Under the pieces are notes generated by a model. That model had not been told where the DNA came from. It saw only the letters and a list, made by a program, of their open reading frames with translations, and ran no database searches. From Tubulanus polymorphus (lineage: Eukaryota > Nemertea > Palaeonemertea > Tubulaniformes > Tubulanidae), in the NCBI RefSeq assembly GCF_964204645.1, contig NC_134028.1, positions 19,504,153 to 19,568,152 of the forward strand: 64,000 nt of DNA. Direction: 5' to 3'. Position numbers and translations under genes: made by a program. Shown here one piece after another: positions 12,001 to 23,100 of the stretch (its first letter is position 1; the number at the start of each line of letters is the position of its first letter).

Positions 12001-15000
12001 AATTGGAACCTAAATCCGCCATGTTTTAGTTCATTTGCAATAAAAATCTCTCGCTTCAAGTTTTTAGTTAGCGATATTTTACTTACTATACAACGGCATG
12101 CATAATCCTTTGAGTATGATATCCTGACAATGTGTTGAATTCGATAAAAACCCACTTCGAACGCTAAAGATTACTAGAAATGTAAAAAAACTACCAAAAA
12201 TAACAAATTTAGCGATGACGCTCGAAGCAGCTAACGGAAATAATGACTGGTGCCGGGTGTCATCACTTTGTTGTTGAGTTCAAGACTCTTAAGGTTAATT
12301 TATTGCAGGCTACACTGATAAATATAAAATACTATTGTGAAATAAAATTGATTTTAGAAAGACTAAACTCGTAGATTCATAATAGAAATATGAAAAGTAC
12401 CAGGACTCGAACCAACAATCAAAATTGGACCGTCAAGTGCTGCCACCATGTGACACCTGGCAACCAGTCTTTGCATCGTCAGCAGTTGCAAAATGTTTTT
12501 TGATAATTTTAGGACATTTATAGTGATTTCTAGCCTTTGCAGTGAGGTTTCATCATATCCAACGTAGTGGTAGGATATCATATTTAAAGGATTATGCGTG
12601 ACGATATATAGTAAGTCAAATATCGCTCATTGAAAACTTGAAGCGAGAGATTTTCATTGCAAATGAACTAGAGCATGGCGGATTTAGATTCCAATTTCCG
12701 GTTCTGACTAGCGCCATCAAACGAGTAATTCAAGAACTTGAATTTGTCGATATCCCGTATTGGGATAGCTTTCGTAGATAATTGATTTAATTTACGAACT
12801 AATTTCGTTCAAGATTTGGACTGGATGTAACAGTAACAGTAACAGTAACAGTAACAGTAACTGTAACATTAAGTGATGGACCGCTTTGGCGATCTTAACA
12901 CTGTTTAACGATACACAGTTGTTAGATTTTAAAGTTAATGCACAGAAGAAATTGAACACGGAGTTACTACTCGTGACACCTGGTGGATCCTTGTTTGTCA
13001 TTAGGGGAATCTTTGATTACCACAGTAGAGTTGGAAATTCCCTTTTAAACCTATATAGAATATGTGACCTTTGACAGAAAAATAGGTTTTATATATTATC
13101 ACTTGTAAAAGGCGCCGAAAAACCCTTATATACGAACCAATGATAGGATACCAAACACCTTCCGAGGTCCACACATAAGACAGGTGTTTCGATTTCTATC
13201 GGAGGCGTCAGAAGAGAATTTTCTCTTCTGACGCCTTATTGTTTCGGCCAGAATATGCGAGCTTCCTCTTCCGGAATAGCATAATAAAGCTGAGAGAAGC
13301 GGTCGGTCGAGAGTTCGTTATCCGGAATCGATATTCTTGACTCGGAAAATGTTCGACCGAAATCTGTCTAAGTAGGCTATTGACATGAGAAGTTCGAATA
13401 TACATTTCTGTGTTGAAATTATAAATCAAGAGGTATAAGCAACACGTTTCCTATTTAAGTACTCATCGGACAAATCAAGTCAGTATTGCTAGGGCCAATT
13501 ATACGGTAACATAATAACAAAAATCAGAAACAATTGGCAGCACTAGGTATATGGTTATTAACCCTTGGAGAAAATACGACTAATTTTGAGATAATGAACG
13601 ACTTTGTATTTTTTCAGCTATTTTCTGCAAACTCAGATCCCCGCGGAGAAGTACGCCATGCAGTGTATTTAACGGCGACGGCGCTGCGGTTAGAAGCAAC
13701 GAAAACTAAACGATGCTGTTTCGTCGAGTTCACCGACCCGCCGCACGTCACCGGGATGAGACTCAAGGTCGAGGGCTGTTTTACCCCGAGGGAACGAAAA
13801 CCTTGCGAACCGAACGTCGACCTCGTAAAAGCGACGTCTTTATCCGATATAAAAGTTGCCCATACGGCTAGCGATGAGAATTTCGACGTTAATGACCCAA
13901 TGAGAGTAAGAAGCTTTTTAATGTTTTTCTTATCTAGAATTCCATTCACAAGTAAGATTCATTGAGTTCGCTAATCGTGATGAGTCCTACTATTTTTGGA
14001 TCGCCAAAATATTCTTTAAAAATCAGAAGATTGGGGCCCGTTTTACTAACTCTTAGAGAGAATCCATCTCATTCGTCCTCATTCTTTTCTGGTCACTCCG
14101 ATATAACCCAACGCCGGGTACCACCACGAACCACATCACAAATAATGATGTGATGTTGTGCACCTCGACTCATCTACGAGCAATTTAGATAATTGCTCGT
14201 AGGACTCATAAACTACTGGTAACCCCTGATTAAAAACACATCATGGCATCAACGTATGGAATCATTATTGTAACGGTTCTTAGGGCGTACAAAATATGAA
14301 AATTCATCACATTTTTGAAAATAATAGTTATGAAATTCATCTAGTTACAAAATAAACGCAAAGTTTGATAGTTGTAAATGTCATTTTGAAACGCCAATAT
14401 TGATGACGTAAACACACTACCCTTTGAATAAAGCATAGCAGTAATGAGATAAGTGTCTTTTCATACCAGAGGTCGAAAGGTCGAGCTCATAAGAAATAAA
14501 AAATGAATTCTATAATTTAAAACTGTATTAAATATTTTAGGATTTTTGATTCCATTATCTATTAGTTCAGTAATTAAATATGTTGATAATATTTGATTAA
14601 TTATACTAATATTATCAATTTTATATTGTCTTGCATACAATAAATTTGTTGCTGAGATATAATGTTTAATGTTAAATAATGAAAATAAGTTATTAGTTTC
14701 TTTTCTAATATGATTTTTAGATTTTAAATGTTGTTCATAATATCTTTTGTTACTGAATGATTGATTACATGTATCACATTTATATATTTCTTTTTCATTC
14801 TTTAATTCTTCTAATTTAGTTTCTAATATATCATTATTATATTCTAATTTCAATTTATTTTCTAAATGAGATTTACTTTTATGAGATGAGTGTCTTTTCA
14901 TATCAGAGGTAGAGAGGTTGAGTGAGTAAAAAATAAAAAATAATTTCGAGCATGCGAGAATTTATTTTTTAATTTTTTATGAGCTTGACCTTTGGACCTC

Positions 15001-18000
15001 TGGTATGGAACGACACTTATCTCATTACTCATAGTAATTACTGACTATCGAGCATGTAGTAAAGGTGAATAATATAATGCCTTGATAATACCACTGTTGG
15101 TACCAATTTGAAAATATGGCGTTATAACTAATTCGGCAACGTTATAAAGAATTGTATTTCCATTGAGTTAGATAAAAAGCAAATTTAAGCTCTGAAAAAA
15201 TGTTGGCGTTTAGTGAGCGGTGGCAGCGTTATAACAGACCTTGACCTGTGTAAAAATATTCAGTAACGGTTTTTACGGCGTCAACAAATTAGTAATTAAA
15301 CCATCCATTGACTAATAATTATACAATTTAAACGAATCTTTTATAGAACGGAAAACATCTGAACGTAACAGCCGAGCGTCTGTACTTCGACGACCCGTAC
15401 GGCTGGAATACTTACGCCGCTAAAGTTTGGCTGCAATTAGACTTCCATAGAACGGCTGAAATTCACGCGATCGTCACCAAAGGAACGATCCACCACATGG
15501 GCGTTATCTGGGTCAGAGAATACCGTCTGAAATACCAGAAACCAGGAAACGATGACAGATGGTATGATGTCACAGATGAGAACGGGAATCCCAAGGTAAA
15601 AGTGATCGAATCTTTAAAACAATTAAGTAGGCCTAAACTTGGCTATGGTAAAAAGGCTGTCAATTATCGTGCTTCCTAAGAAAAGCGGTAGGGTATGTGT
15701 AAATTATCTATAATTCGGCTGACGACTCTAGATCTAAAATTTGAAATGATTCTGAAAACTATCCGGTGTATTTGAATTTACATAATCATAAAACAACCCT
15801 ATCATTTGTTGATTTCATAAATTTCCAAAATACATGAATACATTCAAACAAATAAAAAGAGGATCGCTATGATATATGTAATAGGAATCTGATATCATTC
15901 TAACGACACATTTCTGTAGCAAATGTAGGTATTGCTGATTCGTTACAGTAGCTTAAGTATGGTTCAACTAAATCAAAATATAGAGTATAGATTGGGGTAA
16001 TGGGCGTTTTAATCTATTCAATATCCCTACACTGTGGGGAACCTTATGTCGAACACAACCCAGGAAGAAAGCCACTAAATATTTGGATGGATATATGAAA
16101 GCTGTGGGTACTGGAGTGTGTAATGGGTAGTGTAGTGTGATCTGTGTGAATTTGTGGCCAGCACACAGATCACATTGTTCATTGGGGTTTATTATTTTTT
16201 TTCAACAACACGGAAGTAACGTGTAATAAATGATGACTTGAATTGCATGACTACCTACCACCCCTCATTATTGTTGGAAAAGTAAAGGTTCCGCACTGAC
16301 TGAAAATTAGTAATAATAATTAATAACATTTTAGAAATGGCCAGAATTTAGGTTCTATCTCATTTTTATTTTACAATTGCGATTGGTATAATTTTTTTTT
16401 TAAACGGCCGTTAAGGCTTCATGTTTCGTTTGCAATTCACTGCAAATAGTTACGCAACTATGCACATTTCAGTGTTTTTGGCAGCTGTACACTCAATTGG
16501 CACCGTTCGTGACTAGCTTCACTGCGGAATTATCATTAATTAACATCGCCATATCACATCATCAACTTATATTGTGCCTTAAAACCCTAACAGCCGAAAT
16601 AATTGAAATGCACACGCGATTTCTATCATTGAAAATTGAGAGAGTGGCCATGTTTGTGTTTGCTGCTTCGCGTAAATCCCGCGCGGTGGCGCATCCGCGC
16701 GGAGTGGGGCCGATACGTCTAGGAAATTAGTATTTCGGCCCTGTCAATTGCTTGACCACTTATTTGAATTGAAGTATTATCAGGTAAATTGGAACTGAAC
16801 ACAATGAAATGCGTCTTTTTTAAGTTTAAAGATAGTTTGTTGGCTTGGATCCACTCGGCCAATTTATCATGTGCGTAGTTCAGGGTTTGCACTAAACGTA
16901 TTAAATGTATATGTTTGAAACTCTGAGGTAAGCCTAGGTGACAATTGGAGTCCAATGTCCAGTTTGACTCTAGGGTTAAGACACTACAAGGTATATTTCT
17001 AAAAGAAAAAATACTGCGACAGGTGGTTTTGCAAAGTCATTAAAGATTAAGATTAAAAGCCTCTAAGGATATAATTCTTCCGATTATGGTGGGAGAAGTC
17101 ATGAAGAATGAATAAATTAATGAAGATTAAAAAATCGGAAATATGAAAATAATAAACGAAACATGTTGTTCATTTTGAAAAGAAGCACCGTGATAAAATG
17201 TAGATTTAAAGTATTATATAATCATACATTATGAAAAACGGAATGAAATGAAACATGCTACGGTAAGTATTCACGTAATCAAATTGTAGAATAAAAAAAG
17301 TATAAGAGAATAAAGAATTTAATTGAATATAAGCCACGAGAGAAGAGCAAAGAGATTTAGTCAATCAATATCCGGCGCGGCTTAAAATAAAGAAACCCCT
17401 CAAAATGAATAAACTAAAATGCAAGATTTTTGCTTTTGAATGATTTGTAATTTCCCAGAATAGGCCTAAGGCTCATATAACTCTGTATTTTTGAGTTTTA
17501 AATTTTGTAATCAAAAGATCTAAAAATAGTATTCATCATTAGCGGGACGTCGATTCGGCAATAATTTTTCAGGGAAGCCGGAGCTGATAAGCCTTTCCCG
17601 AAAGGGAAATGCGCATCCGTAGTCGAAAAAAAACTTATTGCTCATTAAATTTGATAAATGAAAAATATGATACGTTGTTTTCTGATTACTTATAGATTCT
17701 TAATTCTATTTGTGTACTGTCTACTTAATTGTGGAAATCCGGAAACAATAAACTGGGAACAAAAAAGTATATTTGAACTTGAATTGAGCCCATTAGGTGG
17801 TGGTATTGGAAGACACCAGGCGGTTTGGTCAACTTGATATGCTCTAGCGCCGTGGTGCTATCGCAAAAAATAAACTTATTCGAACTGTTAAACTTAATCG
17901 ACAACAGTAGAACTGGGTCCAAACACAATACAAAAAACCTCATCTAGTAATCAGACACAGTCAACTCGAACTTTTGGCCTACCAAACCTAACATTCTAAT

Positions 18001-18745
18001 CGTCTCTTTCTTAGCCGCCCTAATTTTGACCATTAACGATGCCGACTATAGCAATACGCCGGAGTTTCTAAAATGTCAATTTATGATAATGTAGCTTATT
18101 ATTTACCCTGGTCCCAACCGTCGAAAACTGAACGAAGTTATTGAATGAAATTCGTTTTATAAGTTGCATTTTAGCAAAACGCTGAATCGACTATGATACT
18201 GCAAAATGACAATTTGAGAGGAAAAAGCCGAAACAACGATAGCAAAATTTTGGGGAAAAGGCGTCTAAATTTTCCGCTCCCACTCACTATGGAATATTCT
18301 GCCCATAGTTAGTTATATTAGATCTAGCCTTACAGACGAAACTTTTAAATCAAATCTTATGAGTTATCTTTTTAAATCAACCTATTTGTCTTCATTATTG
18401 TGCAAAGATTACATAATTGTAGTTGATGTGCGATTATTTTTACCATAATGTCATTAGGGTTTCTTTCTGCCGAGCGGAAAACCCTGACAATGCTTATATA
18501 ACGCAAACACTCCAGCTAGATGCTTAAGAGAAATAATAAAAATCAGTTAATGTTTCACTTCAAATTTCTAGATATTCGCAGGTAACACCGACGCACTCGG
18601 CGAAGTACGTCACGAAGTGCGTTTAACAACCACGGCGCTACGGTTGGAAGCGACGAAGACAAAACGCTGTTGTTTCGTCCAGTTAACAGATCCGCCTCAT
18701 GTCACCGGTATGAGACTCAAGATCGAGGGCTGCTTTGAAAAATAG
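9069..18745 (+). CDS. Secreted protein with two tandem discoidin (F5/8 type C) like modules, 6 exons
   Basis: Exons: 9069-9138, 9445-9560, 11467-11709, 13618-13905, 15347-15595 and 18572-18745 (stop at 18743). All have GT-AG borders and add up in frame to about 380 residues. Exon 1 encodes a signal peptide (hydrophobic core VFTAAVIISMLF, then QSSQG). Exons 2-4 make module 1 and exons 4-6 make module 2. Each module starts at a Cys, has a LDDPFGWHTY / FDDPYGWNTY stretch, a WVELDFGKTVEI or WLQLDFHRTAEI strand, and ends at HVTGMRLK(V/I)EGC. This Cys-to-Cys layout is that of discoidin domains, which bind glycans, lipids or collagen outside the cell. The modules share exon borders, so they arose by an internal exon duplication. 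There is no membrane anchor, so secretion is likely. The ligand is unknown. Confidence 0.82.
10320..11202. mobile_element. Non-autonomous DNA transposon, 38-bp TIRs, 9-bp TSD
   Basis: The element starts GCGAATTTATTTTTCACAAG and ends with its reverse complement. The TIRs run on to GCGCATGCGCAG with two mismatches. It is flanked on both sides by CGTGCGACG (10311-10319 and 11203-11211). A 9-bp duplication fits Mutator-like elements. There is no transposase ORF. It lies in intron 2 of the discoidin gene. Confidence 0.8.
11938..12759. mobile_element. Non-autonomous element with about 200-bp TIRs
   Basis: The left arm TACGGGATATCGGCAAATTA and the right arm are inverted copies that stay alignable for about 200 bp (11938-12137 against 12560-12759), with scattered mismatches. 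There is no transposase ORF. The target duplication is not clear, so ends may be off by a few bases. It lies in intron 3 of the discoidin gene. Confidence 0.7.
12828..12870 (+). repeat. Microsatellite (AACAGT)n
   Basis: About six copies of AACAGT, ending in a CTGTAAC variant. Confidence 0.85.
13203..13236. repeat. Perfect 16-bp inverted repeat with 2-bp spacer
   Basis: AGGCGTCAGAAGAGAA is followed by TT and its exact reverse complement. It is intronic in the discoidin gene. Confidence 0.8.
14440..15029. mobile_element. Mini-Polinton (590 bp) with AGTAAT termini and 6-bp TSD
   Basis: The element starts AGTAATGAGATAAGTGTC and ends with the reverse complement, GACACTTATCTCATTACT. It is flanked by CATAGC (14434-14439) and CATAGT (15030-15035), a near-perfect 6-bp duplication as made by Polinton integrases. 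The terminal arms carry TTTCATACCAGAGGTCGA, related to the large Polinton's TIR. Its right end (14880-15029) is itself a palindrome. It sits in intron 4 of the discoidin gene and has kept one partial ORF. Confidence 0.72.
14461..14901 (-). CDS. C2H2-type zinc-finger ORF inside the mini-Polinton
   Basis: An ORF of about 146 residues, of which the last part overlaps the TIR. It has one clear finger, YKCDTCNQSFSNKRYYEQHL then KSKNH. This resembles the N-terminal fingers of the Polinton polymerase gene (CEVCNEFIVKRNYNTHL then ESQKH). It is probably a fragment of a larger Polinton protein kept by the deleted element. Confidence 0.5.
   Translation of the reverse strand: MKRHSSHKSKSHLENKLKLEYNNDILETKLEELKNEKEIYKCDTCNQSFSNKRYYEQHLKSKNHIRKETNNLFSLFNIKHYISATNLLYARQYKIDNISIINQILSTYLITELIDNGIKNPKIFNTVLNYRIHFLFLMSSTFRPLV
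16719..16955 (-). pseudogene. Non-LTR retrotransposon RT fragment
   Basis: The minus strand encodes a short piece typical of the LINE reverse transcriptase after the catalytic box (KLAEWIQANKLSLNLKKTHF). Nothing else of the element is visible. It is intronic in the discoidin gene. Confidence 0.6.
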
Positions 18746-19758
18746 GAAATTAACGTTGTATATACATTATATGGTATAATAAAAGAATTATTCGATGGAA
18801 ACGAAAAGTTGTAGCTAATTCCAGTAGTAATGCCTCATATCGATAATCCAATAGTAAAACTGCAGATACATCAAACGCCATATCTCTCGCTTGCCAGGGG
18901 AGTGCTTTAACCATTCTAGCAATCGGGGCGACCCACAAATTCTAGCTTTTCCTTTAATTTTTCAGTCCAGGCCAAGTCAGGTCCTAGATAAAACAGGGAG
19001 TAAGAAATGCCGATGAGATGTAGCAGATAGCCCTCCACAATGTGAACTTACTCAAGAGCGTTTCATAATTTTGCAAGACCCTCAAATCTTGGAACAGAGC
19101 CTCTGGAAATCAATTTTACAATGATCTCAGCGATTTCACTGAATGATTTATAACAATATTTGCAATATCATGTTTGAAATCATAGACTCTGGTAATTATA
19201 ACAAGAAACTGCTGTCATTAGGGTTTTCTGACTTTCGTCGTAAACCCTCTTGTAATTCTGCTGATTGTTATTTCTTTTCCCCTTTCCAGCCATAAAAAAC
19301 TTCATAAAATGTTTCTTCTCTGAGATTCGACTAATGGACAATAAGTGCTCTTATCAATGTAGTTGATATTCATAGGACACTGAAAGTGTGGGCTGGAATT
19401 CTTTTTATAGTATTCATCGAATTAATCTCATGACGGATATACAGAGACCTTACTAGATAATGGATTCGCCATTCGTTTATTTCTAATCCTTAAATTCCTA
19501 ATTCCACCCGATGACCTTGAGAATGGTCTCTGTGTAAGTCAAAAAGAAGATTGCTCAGAGAATAACCAAATCAGGGAAATCCAAATCAGCTCCGTTTACT
19601 AACGGCTACTGAACGCGTTCAACAATTAAGTGAGAGCATTCTGGAAACGATGATTGGAATTCTTTGAATGTAGCTGCGACGAAAAGCCAGTACCGACTAA
19701 AATAGATTGGTCGTCCTGTAAACTCTACCCGACAAGAAAATGAAATAACGTATAACCG
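18746..19758. other. Intergenic, no gene seen
   Basis: Only short shadow ORFs. At 18478-18495 (in the intron before the last discoidin exon) and 19215-19250, short 'TTAGGGTTT ... AAACCC' hairpins occur. Confidence 0.45.
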
Positions 19759-19763
19759 ATCCG

Positions 19764-20040
19764 TGTCGGTGACGCCATTCAGTTTGACACAATTCTTTCT
19801 ATAGTTTATAGTTTGAACCGCTCTTATCAGTACACTTTCATTCAGGCATTACGGTAATTCGACTCTCTTTAGATAAACGACTATTTCCAGGCATCACCCA
19901 CGTCTCTCTTTCCTCTGCGCATGCGTATATAATCATAACCTTATAGTTTTAGTAAAATATATTCAGTTAATCATATGGAAATTCATGAGTTAGATCTGAT
20001 CAATCGATAGTCGCCACTCGGACGGCCAGAGTCGACGACA
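19764..20040 (+). repeat. 5' LTR of the BEL/Pao element
   Basis: Starts TGTCGGTGACGCC and ends CGACGACA. The GCGTATATAATC string near the middle may be its TATA box. Confidence 0.93.
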
Positions 20041-20042
20041 TT

Positions 20043-20060
20043 GGTGCCGTGACCAGGATA
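20043..20060 (+). promoter_or_regulatory. Primer-binding site
   Basis: Two bases after the LTR, TGGTGCCGTGACC begins. The first 13 bases are complementary to a tRNA 3' end GGTCACGGCACCA. The acceptor stem fits tRNA-His from general knowledge. The match fades after that. Confidence 0.6.
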
Positions 20061-20155
20061 CTAATCATCATCATCAATACACAACGCAATGCATTAATGG
20101 ATAAAAAAGTCAACTAACTCAAACGAAGTCAAAAGTTAAGAAAATTCAATTCATC

Positions 20156-23100
20156 ATGACGAAGATCGAACAACTCATCAGAAAAAGAGAATCAACCATC
20201 GACGCATTTGATGCGGAATACTCTGTTATTCTGCAAATAATGCAGTAAACAACGGTAACCGAAGACCAGGGGACTGAGCTCGAAGCTCGCCTGGAAGAAT
20301 TACAAGACGCACACGAAACACGGGAAAACGTTTCTAATCAAATCCAAGAGATGATTAGAAACGACGACGACTATAAAAACGAAACGAAAAAACATCAAAC
20401 GCAAGACGATCAGAAGAACGAGTTAAACTTCTGAAAACCAAACGATATATTGAAAACCACACGAAGTCTAAACAACCCGAAACATCAACTGTCCGGGTAA
20501 CAGACGACAATGATCATCATCAATTTACGGCGAGATTACCTAAATTGAAACTGCCTGTATTCGACGGAACTTACACCCAGTGGACAGCGTTCTGGGAAAC
20601 GATTGAATGCGACGTCATCGCAGGAAAATTCAGCGATATAACAAAATTCAACTATATCGTCGGTCAGCTTCGGGGAAGCGCCCTCGAAGCAGTTAAGGGA
20701 CTATTCGCATCCGGCTCGAATCTCGAGACATTGACATCAATTCTGAAAGATCGTTTCGGACAAAATCGTAAAATTGTTCGAGCGCATATTCAGGAAATCT
20801 ATGATATTCCATCAACAACTTCGAACTATTCAGGACTGTCACAATTTCTAAATAAGATCAACGCGAATGTAAGATCATTAAAACATCTGGGCGTTGACGT
20901 TAACGCGTGTGCACCATTCATCATAACATCGTTAGAGAAAAAACTACCGCGTAATCTATTAGAAAAAATGGGCACATGCGGTCAAAAAGATAACTTTGAT
21001 CTGGATAAATTCATTAACACATACGAAGAGTGTCTCGACAATCTGGGTGAAAATGTAAGTGAAAAATCTCTACAGTACCAACATCAGTATCGAAATTCGA
21101 GATCCGGTACTGCGACATCATTGGTATCCGTCACTAAACAGACACAGTTGAAATGCACATTTTGTGACGGTGAACACTACCCAACAAACTGTCAACTACC
21201 AATCGAAGAACGTCTTCAAAGGGTAATCGAAAGACGATTATGTCGAAACTGTCTCAAACCAAATCATCAAGCAAAGGACTGTCAAAACCGCAATCGCTGT
21301 AAAATATGCAAGAAGACACATCACACGTCAATTCACCGAGATCAACATCAACAAACCGTCTCCGGATGTACATTCGTCAACCAAGGTCATGCGCTGGATA
21401 AAATCGTTCAAACATCGGATATAAATAATGTCAAATCATGCGAGGATATGAATTTCAGTATCGATTTCGGAAAATACGCATTGGATACTACCAACATGGT
21501 CAGTAATGAAAATCATGATTATCAAAATGAGGTTGTGTTGCTGCAAACGGGGCAGGTGAGTATTGAATATCACAATCACACTTTGGAAGCCAATACCCTG
21601 CTCGACAATTGTTCCTCTATGTCATACATTCGCTTCGCTGTTGCCAAAGCTCTCAAATTGGTACCGTCGTACCAACTATCGAAAAAGGTAAATGGTTTCG
21701 GTGGCCATTCTACGAAGCGCGTATTTGATATGGCACCCATAGGCATTAGAACATCTGATGGCGTTAAATTCATCGACGTAGCTGTCACTGATGAGATAAT
21801 TCGTCCCATCTATCGACACGGTTGGGCTGATTGTCTAAAGTACGAACAAATCTCAAATGCACACCTCGCAGATAACTTCAAATCCGAGGTATTCGTGGTC
21901 GATTTATTAATCGGTACTGCCCATCATCATCTATTCTTAAAGAACAATCTGGAGGACGTACCGGACGGTCCCCAGTTACAACACACGAATCTCGGTAGTT
22001 TCGTTTTCGGGCCCTTACACAGGTTGTTAACCCCTATTGATACAAATAGGTCTAGTACAAATGCATACACGGTAAGTACCCTTACAGACTCATCAATTAA
22101 CAATCGGGAACTGTTGGATGACCAAAGCATAGGAGACTATCTACACCAAAACATAGCTGAGTTTCCCGGGGATAACACTTTCGATCGAGAAAGTTTCATA
22201 ACGCAGTATCAAGGTAAGATAGAGTATAAACATGGGTGTTACTGGGCCCCACTCCCATGGAAACATGAACATGATGAGCTGGGTACCAATCTGGAACAAT
22301 GCCGGGCTAGATTGTTTCAGATCACCAATCGTCTCCAAAGAACCAATCGACTTGACCAGTACATAAAAGTAATGGAAGAACATCGCAACCGAGGTACAGT
22401 ATCTGAATTACCAAACCCTGATTCTGTCAAGGAAGGGGATTGTTACTACTTGCCACATTTCCCTGTACTAAAGGAGAGTAACACAACCCCTTAACGGATC
22501 GTCTTTGCGGCTAACGCAGGCTCCCCATCATTAAACGACTGTCTGTATGAGGGTCCAAATATGCTCATTGATCTACCTACCCTCATAATGAAATTCAGAA
22601 TTGGTAGAATTGGTTTGTCGGCTGACATAGCTAAGGCATTTCTATCAGTTAAACTACAGGAAGGTGACAGGAGGTATGTACGATTTCTCTGGTACAAGGA
22701 CAATAACCCAAACAATCCGATCGTTCCTTACCAACACAATACCGTTATTTTCGGTTCTACTGCTAGCCCGTTCATGCTAGCGGCAGTGTTGAATAAGCAT
22801 TTGCAACTGAGCGATTCTTGGATCGCAGCGGATATGATCAACAGATTTTACGTTGATAATCTACTCACGAGTGTGATGTCAGAGGTCGATGCTCTGTCAT
22901 ATTATCAATCATCGAACAAAATTCTCAACGACGCAGGTTTCCACTTACGTCAGTGGGCCTCGAACTCGAAACAGGTAAGCGATGCAGCGAAAATCGATGA
23001 AATTCAGTACCCCACAGAAGAGGTGTCAGTTCTAGGAATGAGCTGGAATACTAGAACTGACCTCATTTCGTTATCTCAGGCTCAGTTGGTTACAACAACA

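Noticed and set aside
14440-15029. CRISPR-like or phage attachment repeat
   Set aside because: Terminal inversion with a 6-bp duplication and animal introns around it fit a transposon.
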